Made by a program: the position numbers and the translations under genes
Notes under the pieces: generated by a model
Told to the model about the DNA's origin: nothing
What the model saw: the letters and a program-made list of their open reading frames with translations, nothing else
Databases searched by the model: none
NCBI GenBank assembly: GCA_022701275.1
Contig: CP031740.1
Coordinates: 1,065,001 to 1,129,000, forward strand
Direction of reading: 5' to 3'
Length of the DNA: 64,000 bases
DNA from: Microcoleus vaginatus PCC 9802
GTDB taxonomy: Bacteria > Cyanobacteriota > Cyanobacteriia > Cyanobacteriales > Microcoleaceae
Shown here: in pieces, positions 24,830-34,430 of the stretch
How positions within the stretch are numbered: the stretch's first letter is position 1
Layout: each line of letters starts with the position of its first letter

Positions 24830-25276
24830 TTGAGCGCGATCGAATATCAAATGCAGGTAGAACAAGCAGTAGACACCCTAAAAGCGGATCTCCCGACGCT
24901 GTTTGAGAAAGACATCTCCTACGACATCTACACAAAAGATGTTTATTTTCAAGACCCTGTTAACAAATTTAAAGGAAAAATCAACTATCGCATTATCTTT
25001 TGGACTCTGCGATTTCACGGGCAGCTATTCTTTAACGAGATTTACTTCGACCTGCACGACGTAGGTCAGACAGCCCATGATACTATTGTGGCAAATTGGA
25101 CTGTTCGCGGGACACTGCGGGTTCCCTGGAAAGCTCGGATTTTTTTTAACGGCTACTCTACTTATAAACTGGATAAAGACGGCTTAATTTACAAACATAT
25201 CGACACCTGGGACAGAGAGCCCGGAGAGATTTTAAAGCAGTTTTTCCGCAAGGGGGAGGAGGCGAGCCAAGTATAA
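24830..25276 (+). CDS. DUF2358 (NTF2-like) protein
   Basis: A 148-residue protein of the DUF2358 family, shared by cyanobacteria and plant plastids, with an NTF2/SnoaL-like alpha-beta fold. Characteristic segments: VDTLKADLPTLFEKDISYDI, VYFQDPVNKFKGKINYR, NWTVRGTLRVPWKARIFFNG and HIDTWDREPGEILKQFF. No enzymatic role is known. The start is TTG at 24830, preceded by AAGGTGG at a good distance; no ATG precedes the conserved part. Length agrees with the family. Confidence 0.88.
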   Translation: MSAIEYQMQVEQAVDTLKADLPTLFEKDISYDIYTKDVYFQDPVNKFKGKINYRIIFWTLRFHGQLFFNEIYFDLHDVGQTAHDTIVANWTVRGTLRVPWKARIFFNGYSTYKLDKDGLIYKHIDTWDREPGEILKQFFRKGEEASQV

Positions 25277-25441
25277 GCTAAAAAGGTCGATCGCGCCGAG
25301 CCATCAGGGCCGGCAACCCAAATAACTTATAATGAGGAAAATAATCATCATCCCTCCGATTCATTTTCTGCTATTTGTAAATTGCTAAAATGATCGTCGC
25401 CCCAGATTTATTTTCTGCTATTTGCACTCCTGAAAAACATC

Positions 25442-25858
25442 ATGCCAGATATTGTCGAGACTGCCACCAATGCCGGCTCTTTCAAAACCCTCGTGACTGT
25501 TATTGAAGCGGCTGGTTTGTTAGATTTATTGCAAAGTCCGGGCCCCTACACCGTCTTAGCACCAACTGACGAGGCATTTGCCAAAATTCCTACGAACACT
25601 ATTACGTCGTGGCTCGAAGACATACCCAAGCTCAAGAAAATTCTGACTTATCACATTATGTTTGGCGAGGTTCTAACTGAGAATTTGCTTGAGTTAAGTT
25701 CGGCTGAAACAGTGGAAGGTTCTGTGGTGGGAATTGATACTTCTGACGGCATTAAAGTGAATGATGCTAAAGTTCTCACTTCAGATATTCTTGCCGACAA
25801 TGGCGTCATTCATATCATTGATTCGGTGTTACTACCAGCAATGGTTGCAGGAGAATAA
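25442..25858 (+). CDS. Fasciclin (FAS1) domain protein
   Basis: A single FAS1 domain of 138 residues without a visible signal peptide. It carries both conserved boxes: H1-like YTVLAPTDEAFAKIP near residue 36, and the C-terminal ADNGVIHIIDSVLLP (H2), with the YH motif in ILTYHIMFGEV between. FAS1 domains mediate adhesion or protein contacts at cell surfaces; short stand-alone cyanobacterial versions often have no known role. If cytoplasmic, as the lack of signal suggests, a surface role is doubtful. A cluster of small repeats follows. Confidence 0.93.
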   Translation: MPDIVETATNAGSFKTLVTVIEAAGLLDLLQSPGPYTVLAPTDEAFAKIPTNTITSWLEDIPKLKKILTYHIMFGEVLTENLLELSSAETVEGSVVGIDTSDGIKVNDAKVLTSDILADNGVIHIIDSVLLPAMVAGE

Positions 25859-25954
25859 AACTTGTGTTTTCGCTGATAAATTTCGGGTGCGCCTAGCGCA
25901 CCTGATGCCTATAATAAATTCTAATAAATTTAGAATACGCAGGGCAAATCACCG

Positions 25955-26022
25955 ATAAATGTAGGCGCGCACCTTACTGCTATAAATGTCGGGCGCGCAC
26001 CTTACTGCTATAAATGTAGGCG
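25955..26022 (+). repeat. Tandem repeat, 27-28 bp unit, two and a half copies
   Basis: Units ATAAATGTAGGCGCGCACCT...GCT (25955-25981), ATAAATGTCGGGCGCGCACC...GCT (25982-26009) and a partial third (26010-26022). Each unit contains a small GCGCGC core. Confidence 0.8.
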
Positions 26023-26052
26023 TACGGGGAGCAGATTACGCTACATTTTAAA

Positions 26053-27519
26053 CTAATTATCCGAACCTAAAATCAAGCCAGAGCGTGCCGGCAGCATCAA
26101 TTCTAACTGCCGAGTTTCCCCTTCACCTTTCCAAACAAACTCGCCTTTTCCATACAGCAATTTCTCGTGAGAAGATTTCAAATTAGCTGGCTCAAAGCTA
26201 ATATTAGCTGCTTCGGTCGCGACATTGACAGCAACAACTATTTCCTCATCCCCCAAAATTCTGGCAAAAACGTACACCGGTCCCTCAGCAAAAAGAATTT
26301 GGTACGATCCAGTACGGAGGGCAGCGTATTTGTGCCGCAAAGCTATCAACTGCTTGTGATAATCTAAAACCTCAATTTCCCAGTCAGCTTCTAAGGGAAA
26401 ACCGCGGCGGGAATCGGGGTCTAGAGCACCGGGCAAACCAACTTCATCGCCGTAGTAAATGCTGGGAGCTCCAGGAAAAGTTAACAGCAGCAAAGTAGCG
26501 AGTTCGACGCTAGCTTTATCGCCTCCAGCAATTGACAGCAACCTAGCTGTATCGTGACTGGCTAACAAGTTGAGTTGAGTTAGCTGTATTTCCCAAGGAT
26601 ATAATTCCAAAACGTGCTGAATTTTGTCGCCGTACTCTTTAGCCAAAAGTGCCGGATAGGGGTAATAAGAACGACCTTCCAGTTGAGCTAAATCTACCCT
26701 GTCGCCCGCTGCAAAAGCAATCGTCGGCGCAGCAAAAAGATAATTCATTACCCCGTCAAATTGAGTACCGTCGAGCCATTCTCTCGCATCTTCCCAAACT
26801 TCGCCGACAATGTAAGCTTCGGGATTAATTGCTTTCACTCGGTCTCGAAATTCCTGCCAAAAGCCCGGGGTTTTAATTTCAAAAGGAACATCGAGCCGCC
26901 AGCCGTCGATGCCGAATTTAATCCAATATTCGGCGATTTCCATGATGTATTCTCGGACTTCTGGATTGTCGTGATTGAATTCAGGAAGTGCTCGATTCCC
27001 GTCCCAACCGGCATAGTTAGCAGGAAAATTGCCGTCGTAGGCGGATAGCGGCCAGCCTTCAATTTTAAACCAATCCACCCAAGGAGAATGGGGGCCGTTT
27101 TCGAGGATGTCGTGAAAGAAGAAAAAGCCGCGGCTGGCGTGGTTGAATACGCCGTCGAGGACAACTTTGATATTGCGATCGTGGGCGGCGTCTAGAAGGT
27201 CTTTAAAAGCTGGATTGCCACCCAACATCGGATCGACTTGATAGTAGTCGTGGGTATGGTAGCGGTGATTGCTGGCCGACTGAAATATTGGGGTGAAGTA
27301 AATTGCGTTAATGCCTATGTCTTGCAAGTAATCTAGTTGTTCCATCACGCCCCACAAGTCGCCGCCTTTGTAGCCTTGCAGGGTGGGGATTGCGTGCCAT
27401 TCTTCCCACTTGAAGTTTTGCAGCAGGCGTTTGCGAGGCTGTTTGCTTTTGGCGAAGCGATCGGGAAATATTTGGTAGAATACCGCGTGTTTAACCCAGT
27501 CCGGCGTTTGAATTTGCAT
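26053..27519 (-). CDS. Glycoside hydrolase family 13 alpha-amylase / neopullulanase-type enzyme
   Basis: A 488-residue cytoplasmic GH13 enzyme, expected to act on alpha-glucans or maltodextrins. All four conserved regions are present: I DGVFNH (122-127), II GWRLDVP with nucleophile D210, III GEVWE with acid/base E240, IV LLASHDTAR with H322 and D323; region V is MLGGNPAFKDLL. It lacks the N-terminal domain found in many neopullulanases and begins directly with the barrel (WVKHAVFYQIFPDRFA), resembling maltogenic-amylase/cyclomaltodextrinase-type proteins. A small beta domain closes the chain. No signal peptide is visible. With glgC nearby it points to glycogen turnover (inference). Confidence 0.92.
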   Translation of the reverse strand: MQIQTPDWVKHAVFYQIFPDRFAKSKQPRKRLLQNFKWEEWHAIPTLQGYKGGDLWGVMEQLDYLQDIGINAIYFTPIFQSASNHRYHTHDYYQVDPMLGGNPAFKDLLDAAHDRNIKVVLDGVFNHASRGFFFFHDILENGPHSPWVDWFKIEGWPLSAYDGNFPANYAGWDGNRALPEFNHDNPEVREYIMEIAEYWIKFGIDGWRLDVPFEIKTPGFWQEFRDRVKAINPEAYIVGEVWEDAREWLDGTQFDGVMNYLFAAPTIAFAAGDRVDLAQLEGRSYYPYPALLAKEYGDKIQHVLELYPWEIQLTQLNLLASHDTARLLSIAGGDKASVELATLLLLTFPGAPSIYYGDEVGLPGALDPDSRRGFPLEADWEIEVLDYHKQLIALRHKYAALRTGSYQILFAEGPVYVFARILGDEEIVVAVNVATEAANISFEPANLKSSHEKLLYGKGEFVWKGEGETRQLELMLPARSGLILGSDN

Positions 27520-27971
27520 ACATTTTTTCTAGCTTTTAGGGGTTAGGCTACAGTAGCAGAGGTTTGTAGGGGATCTAGCTTTTGGTAGAGAATAGACATT
27601 TTATCCAATTTTGTCGATCGACAAATTGTAAAATATTACACAAATTTGCAGTCAATATAAGATTGAAAACTGAGTCTACCTAGAAATGTTATCGTCCCGA
27701 CGGGCGACGCTTCCTGAGTGCTGTGGAGTCGGACAAACTCAGATAACAGGAACGCCGGCAAAAAAAACCGGATCAAATTCAAGCAGAACCAGAGCGCACT
27801 TTGGGGTCATACAGAGAGTCCGCGGGCGTGGCGGTGCGATCGCGACCTGCCTTGAACAACAACAACAGCGCCATGAGCCGGGAGCGATAAATTGCCAAAA
27901 CGGGGAATTTACCCAAAAAACTTGTTATTAACAGCCAAAACCCAGAACCTTATTCTGTTGTTAAACTGCCC

Positions 27972-28057
27972 TTATTGATTGAGGGGTATTTTAACTCACA
28001 ACTCCCAACTTTTATAAATATTCATTATTGATTGAGGGGTATTTTAACTCACAACTC
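27972..28057 (+). repeat. Direct repeat, two 33-bp copies 53 bp apart
   Basis: Identical 33-bp copies starting TTATTGATTGAGGGGTATTT at 27972-28004 and 28025-28057, separated by a 20-bp spacer. Confidence 0.85.
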
Positions 28058-28098
28058 AAAAGCCATAACTCCAGCCCCGGCAACACTCCAACTCTTCT

Positions 28099-28163
28099 AA
28101 ACCGGGGTTTTTAACTCTTATTGAGGGTTTGAAGAAGTATTTGGATTAAACAACCCGGTTTCT
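28099..28163. repeat. Dispersed inverted repeat, AACCGGGGTT...AACCCGGTTTCTG
   Basis: Arms AAACCGGGGTTTTTAA and AACAACCCGGTTTCTG about 65 bp end to end, again of the AACCCGG family. Confidence 0.65.
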
Positions 28164-28284
28164 GTGTAAGCGACTCAACTCAAAACTCAAAACTCAAAAC
28201 TTCCTTGCTCCCCCCCCTTGTCAAGAAGCCCTCACCATCCGACACTGTACTTGGAGAGTTAATCGACCCTAGGGAGAAAGTTCC

Positions 28285-29574
28285 TTGAAAAAAGTTTTAG
28301 CCATCATCCTCGGTGGCGGTGTAGGCACCCGCCTTTACCCCCTAACCAAACTGCGAGCCAAACCCGCAGTTCCCCTCGCAGGCAAATATCGCCTCATCGA
28401 TATTCCTGTCAGCAACTGCATCAACTCCGAAATAGTCAAAATCTACGTCCTCACCCAATTCAACTCGGCATCCCTCAACCGTCACATCTCTCGCACCTAC
28501 CAGTTTTCCGGCTTCACCGAGGGATTTGTCGAGGTACTCGCCGCCCAGCAAACTCAGGAAAACCCCAACTGGTTTCAAGGGACAGCCGACGCAGTTCGCC
28601 AATATCTCTCGCTGCTAGAACAGTGGGACGTTGATGAATACTTGATTCTCTCTGGCGACCACCTCTACCGCATGGACTACCAGAAGTTTGTGCAGAGACA
28701 CCGCGAAACCAACGCCGATATCACCCTCTCGGTTTTGCCAATGGACGAGAAGCGGGCCTCGGATTTTGGTTTGATGAAAATCGACGACAAGGGCCGCATT
28801 GTTTCTTTCAGTGAAAAGCCAAAAGGCGATGCGCTCAAACAAATGCAGGTGGATACTACTACACTGGGACTGACACCGCAGCAGGCTCAGGAAAGTCCTT
28901 ACATTGCTTCAATGGGGATTTACGTCTTCAAAAAAGAAGTTCTGATTAAACTCCTGAAAGAATCTCCCAACCAAACTGATTTTGGTAAAGAGATTATTCC
29001 GGCTTCTGCAAAAGACCACAATGTTCAAGCTTATTTGTTTGACGATTACTGGGAAGATATCGGAACCATTGAGGCTTTTTACGATGCTAACATGGCTCTA
29101 ACAAAGCAGCCTCAGCCGCCTTTCAGTTTCTACGATGAAAATGCGCCGATTTACACTCGCCCGCGTTTCTTGCCGCCGACTAAGCTTTTAGATACTCACG
29201 TGACTGAATCGATTATTGCGGAAGGCTGCATTCTCAAACAGTGCCGGATCGACCATTCTGTGCTGGGAGTTCGATCGCGCATTGAAGCTGGATGTACGAT
29301 TCAAGACACTCTAGTCATGGGTGCGGACTTCTACGAACCCGACGCCGAAAGGCATTCGAGTTTGGGCACCGGCGGCGTCGCCCTCGGTATCGGTGCAGAT
29401 ACTACAATTCGCCGCGCGATTGTGGATAAAAATGCCCGCATCGGCCGCAACGTTCAAATAATTAATAAAGACCGAGTGGAAGAAGCCAACCGCGAAAACC
29501 AAGGTTTTTACATCCGCAGCGGCATTATCGTAGTTCTGAAAAATGCCACGATTCCTGATGGAACTATCATTTAG
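28285..29574 (+). CDS. glgC: Glucose-1-phosphate adenylyltransferase (ADP-glucose pyrophosphorylase)
   Basis: Makes ADP-glucose from glucose-1-phosphate and ATP, the committed and regulated step of glycogen synthesis. The full 429-residue length fits cyanobacterial Glg[21 protein letters not shown] at the N-terminus, [57 protein letters not shown] and the C-terminal left-handed beta-helix ending [15 protein letters not shown]. The start codon is TTG at 28285 (MKKVLA), with AGGGAG about nine bases upstream; no ATG precedes the conserved N-terminus. Cyanobacterial enzymes are activated by 3-phosphoglycerate and inhibited by phosphate (family knowledge). Confidence 0.97.
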   Translation: MKKVLAIILGGGVGTRLYPLTKLRAKPAVPLAGKYRLIDIPVSNCINSEIVKIYVLTQFNSASLNRHISRTYQFSGFTEGFVEVLAAQQTQENPNWFQGTADAVRQYLSLLEQWDVDEYLILSGDHLYRMDYQKFVQRHRETNADITLSVLPMDEKRASDFGLMKIDDKGRIVSFSEKPKGDALKQMQVDTTTLGLTPQQAQESPYIASMGIYVFKKEVLIKLLKESPNQTDFGKEIIPASAKDHNVQAYLFDDYWEDIGTIEAFYDANMALTKQPQPPFSFYDENAPIYTRPRFLPPTKLLDTHVTESIIAEGCILKQCRIDHSVLGVRSRIEAGCTIQDTLVMGADFYEPDAERHSSLGTGGVALGIGADTTIRRAIVDKNARIGRNVQIINKDRVEEANRENQGFYIRSGIIVVLKNATIPDGTII

Positions 29575-29578
29575 TTAT

Positions 29579-29712
29579 TAGTCATTAGTCATTAGTCGTC
29601 AGTCATTAGTTTTTTAAGTTAAAATCTGTTACCTCTGAGCAAGTGACTGATGATAAATAAGTAAATTAGTGACAGATCACCAATGACCGATGACTGATGA
29701 CTGATGACAAAA
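29579..29712. repeat. AGTCATT heptamer-type repeats in inverted arrangement after glgC
   Basis: Repeated AGTCATTAGTCATTAGTCGTC on one side and GATGACTGATGACTGATGAC on the other form a large imperfect stem straight after the glgC stop. Similar AGTCATT runs occur at 35012-35060 and 56004-56062. It may also act as a transcript end. Confidence 0.7.
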
Positions 29713-30002
29713 TTAATTCTTTTTTTGTTGATTATTAATTCCCACCGCTGATGCGAGGTGGTCGAAATACTGGGCTTTATTCCAAGGCTCGCGCATTATT
29801 AATAAGCGACAGTCTCTGTTACTGTCTGCCGTGATACAGATATGTCCGCTCGCCTGCGTCTGGCGAATAGCTTCTGATTCTTGTATTTTCGATCGTAGCA
29901 CGACTGACAAATGCGCTGCCCGTTTCTGAGTACAACACAACTCTCGGAACTATCTTTCCAATCGTCACAGCAGCCGCAAGGCCAACTTAGCAAATAATTC
30001 AT
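29713..30002 (-). pseudogene. Small Cys-rich zinc-ribbon-like protein, apparently frameshifted
   Basis: One frame (29799-30002, 67 aa) begins MNYLLSWPCGCCDDWKDSSE and has LRNGQRICQSCYDRKYKNQ, which looks like a small zinc-binding domain (CGCC...CxxC). After that it turns into an Arg-rich stretch without character. The neighbouring frame continues sensibly from the same point: ESEAIRQTQASGHICITAD, then CRLLIMREPWNKAQYFDHLA to a stop at 29713. Joining the two by one base near 29884-29893 would give a coherent protein of about 96 aa. Either the gene has a one-base deletion, or a sequencing error or recoding is involved. Function unknown. It is convergent with glgC. Confidence 0.5.
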
Positions 30003-30870
30003 AATGTTAGCACCCTGGTAGCGGTAAAAGCTTATTGTTCTACTATCCTATCTTAATGTTTTATAAAAGTGTGTGATGTAGCTAACAGACAGGGGAGAAA
30101 TTATGTTATATTACTTTGACTTAAATCTCTTCCGAGGTTGTAAAAATAAAATTCTCTAGCACGGGTCTGGGGTGAATAAAAAATATCTAGAAATTTTGTA
30201 GAAGAATGGCGCAATTTAGGGTATTATATAGTCACAATTCAGAAACCAGATTTGACCGGACTTGCTGATAAAAACCTGCTAAGGTTGAGATTGGATGATA
30301 AAGCTCATATCGAGAAGTTCGATCGCACGGCGCCCCGGAAAAAAAGAGCAAAAAAAAATCGCTCGTCCGCGCCAGTCAACCCTCCTGGGCTCGCGCCCGC
30401 AACAGCAGCAGCTTTCCCCGCCTCACCTTAACCGGGCTGCCGCCTCCCGAACGCCCTTTGCCTCCTAAGTCCCCAAAAGTTTTCACCGCAGGAGTTTCAC
30501 CGTCTCAACGCTCACAGGTATAGCAACTGCCTATAGGGTAAAGACGTTCTTAATTGATGAAAGCATTGTTTTTGCTGTCGAATGCCAAAAGCATTTCTAG
30601 AGGCGGCTGCTCCGGCGCCCTTCAGCACGAGAGAGGCGAATGCTATAAAATCTTAAACAGCAGCGGAGTGCGGAAATTGCGATCGTCCCGCAAGCAACAA
30701 CCGAACTCGATCGAGTCCAAACCTTTGATAACCTATAATTTGAATGAGATGCTGCAGGCACTTCGGCTCCTGGCATTATACTAATGCGCCATCCTGCGGC
30801 TAATTTGGGATTTATTCTTTCTAACAACTAACAACTAACAAATAACAACTAATAAAGAGGGGATTGCTTA
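30003..30870. other. 868-bp intergenic region upstream of the DnaJ-like gene
   Basis: No supported gene. An open frame at 30554-30784 has no protein character. The 40 bp before the DnaJ-like ATG are a run of AACAACTAACAACTAAC-type repeats. The rest holds no recognised RNA or regulatory motif; a CIRCE operator was looked for and not found. Confidence 0.5.
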
Positions 30871-31881
30871 ATGGCTGCAACAGATTTTAAAGACTATTAC
30901 GCTATTTTGGGACTCAACAAAACTTCCAGTTCTGACGAAATTAAAAAAACTTTCCGCAAACTAGCCCGCAAATATCACCCGGACATGAACCCCGGCAACA
31001 AAGAAGCCGAAGCTCGTTTTAAAGAAGTAAACGAAGCTTACGAAGTCCTCTCAGACCCTGAAAAACGCAAAAAATACGACCAATACGGTCAATACTGGAA
31101 GCAAGCTGCCACAACTCCAGGCGGATGGCCCGGCGGGGGCAGTACGAATGTAGACTTTGGCGGGGTTGACTTCAGCGAGTACGGCAGTTTTGACGAATTT
31201 ATCAATGCCTTGCTAGGCCGCGCAGGTAGTAGTCCGGGTAGTGGCCGCAACGCTAAGTGGAATTACAGTAACTACCGCACCAGCAGCGGCGGGCCCACAG
31301 GTTTTGGCGGATTTGAAGATTTCGCAGGGTACGAAAACCGCACCGCTGGAAGCTCTCTCGACACCGAGGTCGCCATTTCCCTGACTCTGGGGGAAGCATT
31401 TCGGGGAACTTCTAAGCGAGTCGCCACGGGCGAAGTTTCGATTCCAGCAGGAGTGAAAACCGGCAGCAAAATTAGGATAAAAGGCAAAGGTCAAGTTGAC
31501 CCGTACACGAAGCAGCAGGGAGATTTGTACCTAAAATTAGAAGTTGTGCCTCATGCTTTCTTCCAGTTTGAGGGAGAAAATTTGGTCTGCGAAGTACCCA
31601 TAACTCCAGACGAAGCGGTGTTGGGAGCTTCAATTGAAGTGCCGGTGCCTGAAGGTATGATCACTGTGAAAGTTCCAGCCGGGATTCGTTCGGGTCAGGC
31701 TTTGAGGTTGCGGGGCAAAGGATGGCCGAAACCCAAGAAAAACGAGCGGACGGATTTGTTGGTAAAAATTGCGATCGTGCCACCGAAAGAACTCACCTCT
31801 CTCGAACGCGAGTCCTACGAGAAAATCCAAGCCAATCGTACTTTTAATCCTCGCAGTAATCTCAATCAGATGCTGCTTTGA
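30871..31881 (+). CDS. DnaJ-type co-chaperone without zinc finger (CbpA-like)
   Basis: A 336-residue type II J-protein that stimulates DnaK ATPase and delivers substrates. The J-domain (residues 6-72) has YYAILGLNK and the HPD tripeptide (36-38). A Gly/Phe-rich linker follows (residues 85-155, with GGWPGGGS and GFGGFEDF), then the two beta-barrel substrate domains ([20 protein letters not shown] and [15 protein letters not shown]). The CxxCxGxG zinc finger of classical DnaJ is absent. A good ribosome site AGAGGGG precedes the ATG. It is separate from the grpE-dnaK-dnaJ cluster at 60.5 kb, so at least two J-proteins are present. Confidence 0.94.
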   Translation: MAATDFKDYYAILGLNKTSSSDEIKKTFRKLARKYHPDMNPGNKEAEARFKEVNEAYEVLSDPEKRKKYDQYGQYWKQAATTPGGWPGGGSTNVDFGGVDFSEYGSFDEFINALLGRAGSSPGSGRNAKWNYSNYRTSSGGPTGFGGFEDFAGYENRTAGSSLDTEVAISLTLGEAFRGTSKRVATGEVSIPAGVKTGSKIRIKGKGQVDPYTKQQGDLYLKLEVVPHAFFQFEGENLVCEVPITPDEAVLGASIEVPVPEGMITVKVPAGIRSGQALRLRGKGWPKPKKNERTDLLVKIAIVPPKELTSLERESYEKIQANRTFNPRSNLNQMLL

Positions 31882-32043
31882 AAAAGCGTGCATTTCTCGG
31901 ACGCAAATAAGATTCTTTCTTCACTATTTCCTCGGGACACAGCATTGTTGTGTCCCTACTGTATGCAAGCGCGATCTCATTTGAAAAAAACCCTGTTAAT
32001 AAATCAACTTTTCTTCGCCCGTAATTGGCAGTTTCCAACCTTC

Positions 32044-32319
32044 TCAAGACTCTTCGCTAGCTCTTAGCTGAGTAGGTTGACTACCTTGTTTGAGGTTGAT
32101 GGTAATTTTTTTAGCTCCTTTGTTCTCCAGATCTCGGATGTAGCCGGTCGATCTGTCAGAAGCTTCCTGTCTGCTGTCATAGGGCCCAAAGCAGTAGGTA
32201 CGCTTTGGCGAATCTGTATCAACTTCTACCCACCATTCGTCGCGTCGAGTGCTGCTAGCAGGTTGAGCTAGCATCCAAAAAGCCGTGAAAAACATACCCA
32301 ACATAGAGATTTCAAACAT
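32044..32319 (-). CDS. DUF1816 protein, copy 1
   Basis: A 91-residue protein. After a hydrophobic N-terminal segment (MFEISMLGMFFTAFWMLAQ) comes the DUF1816 core: DEWWVEVDTDSPKRTYCFGP, then YDSRQEASDRSTGYIRDLEN and GAKKITINLK. DUF1816 is a cyanobacterial domain whose fold resembles the small phycobilisome linker CpcD; function is not established. The hydrophobic N-terminus could be a signal anchor, which is unlike a phycobilisome linker. A paralogue lies 370 bp upstream on the same strand, separated by a dispersed repeat. Confidence 0.8.
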   Translation of the reverse strand: MFEISMLGMFFTAFWMLAQPASSTRRDEWWVEVDTDSPKRTYCFGPYDSRQEASDRSTGYIRDLENKGAKKITINLKQGSQPTQLRASEES

Positions 32320-32688
32320 ATTTACCTCTGGGGATACTTAAGTAGTTTTTAGTATTCTCAATTTATCAAGGCAACGGGAGCGCTCGGCTCGTCCTCAGTG
32401 CTGATTTAGCCCCGATTATTTTTGGTCGTTAATGCTGGCTAAAATCTGCATTTTGGTGGAGAAGATGCCGACTTTTAAGCCAGCACTACAAATACAAAGT
32501 CCGCCGAGTAAGGACTAAGACAAGATCGTGCTTAATATTATTGTTGAGGCTTGAGGTAATTGAAAACTCAAACAAAACTTAGGCACTCTTGACGCTCAGA
32601 AACCGGGTTATTTAACAGATACCCCTCGTGATAGACGGAGTATTTTAGTCAAAAAACCCGGTTTCTGGCGTCTGGACTATCAAAATTC
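32320..32688. other. Spacer between the DUF1816 copies
   Basis: About 370 bp with no gene; it contains the AACCCGG-family repeat at 32598-32666. Confidence 0.5.
32598..32666. repeat. Dispersed inverted repeat, CAGAAACCGGGTT...AACCCGGTTTCTG
   Basis: Near-perfect arms CAGAAACCGGGTTATTTAA and AAAAAACCCGGTTTCTG, about 69 bp end to end, just after the DUF1816 copy 2 stop on the minus strand. Best-preserved copy of the family in the window. Confidence 0.8.
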
Positions 32689-32979
32689 TTAAGCCGCAAT
32701 ACCCTCTGAGAATTCACTATCGCAAATCGTGAGTTCCGAAGGCTGACACCGTTTGATGCGGATGCTAAGTCTTTTGGCTCCCTCGCTTTCGAGGTCTTCG
32801 ACGTAGCCCGGAATATTGCTGGAGGCTTCTTTGTCGGTGTCGAAGGGGCCAAAATAGTAGGTACAGTGAGGCAAATCTGTGACAATTTCTACCCACCATT
32901 TCTCGGGCCTGCGGGTGCTTGGTCCAGCAAACACGGACAAGACTGCGATGTAGATACAAAATAAATAAAATCCGAACAT
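32689..32979 (-). CDS. DUF1816 protein, copy 2
   Basis: A 96-residue paralogue of the protein at 32044: hydrophobic N-terminus (MFGFYLFCIYIAVLSVFAGP) then EKWWVEIVTDLPHCTYYFGP, FDTDKEASSNIPGYVEDLES and GAKRLSIRIKRCQP. The two share about half of their residues across the core, consistent with local duplication followed by divergence. The C-terminal 15 residues differ. Function not established. Confidence 0.8.
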   Translation of the reverse strand: MFGFYLFCIYIAVLSVFAGPSTRRPEKWWVEIVTDLPHCTYYFGPFDTDKEASSNIPGYVEDLESEGAKRLSIRIKRCQPSELTICDSEFSEGIAA

Positions 32980-33036
32980 TTTTCCTCTTTTGGGGTTATT
33001 TATTTTCTATAGGACTTACGCCCTCGCGACTCTCAT

Positions 33037-33105
33037 CAACCGGGTTGTTCAAATCCTGGCGATCGCCCTTTACCAGAGAACTTAGTCCTTCAAACCCGGT
33101 TTCTG
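33037..33105. repeat. Dispersed inverted repeat, AACCGGGTTG...CAAACCCGGTTTCTG
   Basis: Arms CAACCGGGTTG and CAAACCCGGTTTCTG about 69 bp end to end, following the often associated motif AGGACTTACGCC. Confidence 0.7.
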
Positions 33106-33465
33106 GGTTGAGGACAATCTAACTTTATCAAGATAATTTATGCGAGCGCATCAACCTGAGTGCTGATTTTGAGGCGAAAATAGAATCCCAGTGAATCAAC
33201 TATTTTGATTTAAATTTAAGCTTGAGGGTGCGCTAGGAGTGGCCACCCCACAAGAGTTTAAGTACGCAGTAGTTGATTAATTAAATGCGCGACAACTTAG
33301 TTCTGTAAATACGCCGGAAATAGCATTTCTTGGCTAGATGAGGTATGAAATCAAACTTAAGAAGCTTGGCAACACCGATTTCGGTGTACCGAATTTTTGT
33401 CATAAAGGCTATAGCGCGACCTTACCCTAGCAGCGCGACAGCTTAACAACTGTCGCTAAAATAGC

Positions 33466-33487
33466 AAAACCCGCCTGGGCGGGTTTT
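33466..33487. terminator. Rho-independent terminator (AAAACCCGCC/GGCGGGTTTT)
   Basis: Ten-pair GC-rich stem with a TG loop, T-rich on both strands (GTTGTT on one side, GCTATTTT on the other). It lies about 60 bp downstream of the minus-strand DUF2993 gene (stop at 33548), its most likely user. Confidence 0.85.
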
Positions 33488-33547
33488 GTTGTTAAGCTAT
33501 AAAATTCCTCAAACAAGTTTCATTTGGCCACCTCAGCAGGCTGAGGT

Positions 33548-34303
33548 TTAGCGCTTGCCTTTGGGGAACTGTTCGATACCAGCCCAACCGTAGAAAACCA
33601 GCTCGTCGTTCTGAACTCGGCAGCGGTCTACTCGCAGTTGAGTGCCTTCTAAGGCAAATTTGTCTAAGTCTAGCAAGTTATTTACGTGGGCAATTATAGC
33701 TTGACCCAAGTCTATTGCTTGCCCGTCACCGCCGTAAGTAACGCTGACAAATTGGATTTTGCGTCGGTCTTCTACTTGCAATTGAGCTGTAATATCTATT
33801 TTGACGGGTTCGCTGGCATCGCCTACGGTAATTTCGGACTGAAGCCGAATGGATTTGTCGGCTCCGAAGCTGACTTCAGTGTTTTGAAAGTGCAGAGATT
33901 GCTCTTGGTACTTCAGCTTCTGGAGTTTTTCAACTACAAAAGGTGTATTGAATGAGGTGGTTAAATCCGATCGACTTAAGACTACTCGCATATTTGCCTG
34001 GGTAGGCTGTCGCAATTTGACTTGACCTGCAAAAATCGCCCCAAAATCAATGGAGAGTGCTTGCAGGTAGAGTTCCATCACTTCTATGCGGAGGCCGTTG
34101 TACATCAACATACCTTTGCCAACAAAGTCGAAACCGTCGATGCTTCCCTGCAAGAGTTTGGCTACTGGTTCGACTCGGATGTTGGCTTCGGCCTTTTCAG
34201 AACGCTTGAATAAGGCTGCGATCGCAGCTCCTGCTACTTTACTAACAAGGCGATCGCCACTTTGACCTTGAAAGGATGTACCGCTAAACAAAGCTGCTAC
34301 CAT
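33548..34303 (-). CDS. DUF2993 (LmeA-like) protein, copy 1
   Basis: A 251-residue protein of the DUF2993 family. Typical elements: the N-terminal helix GDRLVSKVAGAAIAALFKRS, IRVEPVAKLLQGSIDGFDFVG, IEVMELYLQALSIDFGAIFAG (the conserved central strand block), VVLSRSDLTTSFNTPFV and a C-terminal FALEGTQLRVDRC segment. In actinobacteria the related LmeA binds phosphoinositides and acts in lipoglycan synthesis; in cyanobacteria the role is unknown, with lipid binding a fair inference. There is no signal peptide. A paralogue is at 36954. Followed by a strong terminator. Confidence 0.82.
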   Translation of the reverse strand: MVAALFSGTSFQGQSGDRLVSKVAGAAIAALFKRSEKAEANIRVEPVAKLLQGSIDGFDFVGKGMLMYNGLRIEVMELYLQALSIDFGAIFAGQVKLRQPTQANMRVVLSRSDLTTSFNTPFVVEKLQKLKYQEQSLHFQNTEVSFGADKSIRLQSEITVGDASEPVKIDITAQLQVEDRRKIQFVSVTYGGDGQAIDLGQAIIAHVNNLLDLDKFALEGTQLRVDRCRVQNDELVFYGWAGIEQFPKGKR

Positions 34304-34430
34304 TTATTCGTTTGCTCGTCTACAGTCGCCATTATAACCCCATATTAAGAAATGTAAAAATCGCTTGTGCTTATTCACCTCATAAGCAGATCTTGTTTTT
34401 TGTCTGTCTTCAAAACAACATTGTTGAAAT

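Larger units (their letters stand above)
27520..28284. other. 765-bp intergenic region upstream of glgC
   Basis: Between the divergent amylase and glgC genes. It holds a 33-bp direct repeat (27972-28004 and 28025-28057) and an AACCCGG-family inverted repeat (28099-28163). An 81-codon open frame at 27686-27931 shows no protein character. The long leader could hold regulation of glgC, but no known motif is seen. Confidence 0.5.
32980..33547. other. 568-bp intergenic region with repeat and terminator
   Basis: Contains the AACCCGG-family repeat (33037-33105), a short hairpin ACACCGATTTCGGTGT (33372-33387), a GCGACAG/CTGTCGC hairpin (33435-33456) and a strong terminator (33466-33487). No gene recognised. 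Confidence 0.6.

Noticed and set aside
27686..27931. 81-codon frame upstream of glgC
   Set aside because: Biased composition, no domain, no ribosome site.
30554..30784. 76-codon frame upstream of the DnaJ-like gene
   Set aside because: No protein-like pattern, and an equally long meaningless frame lies on the other strand.
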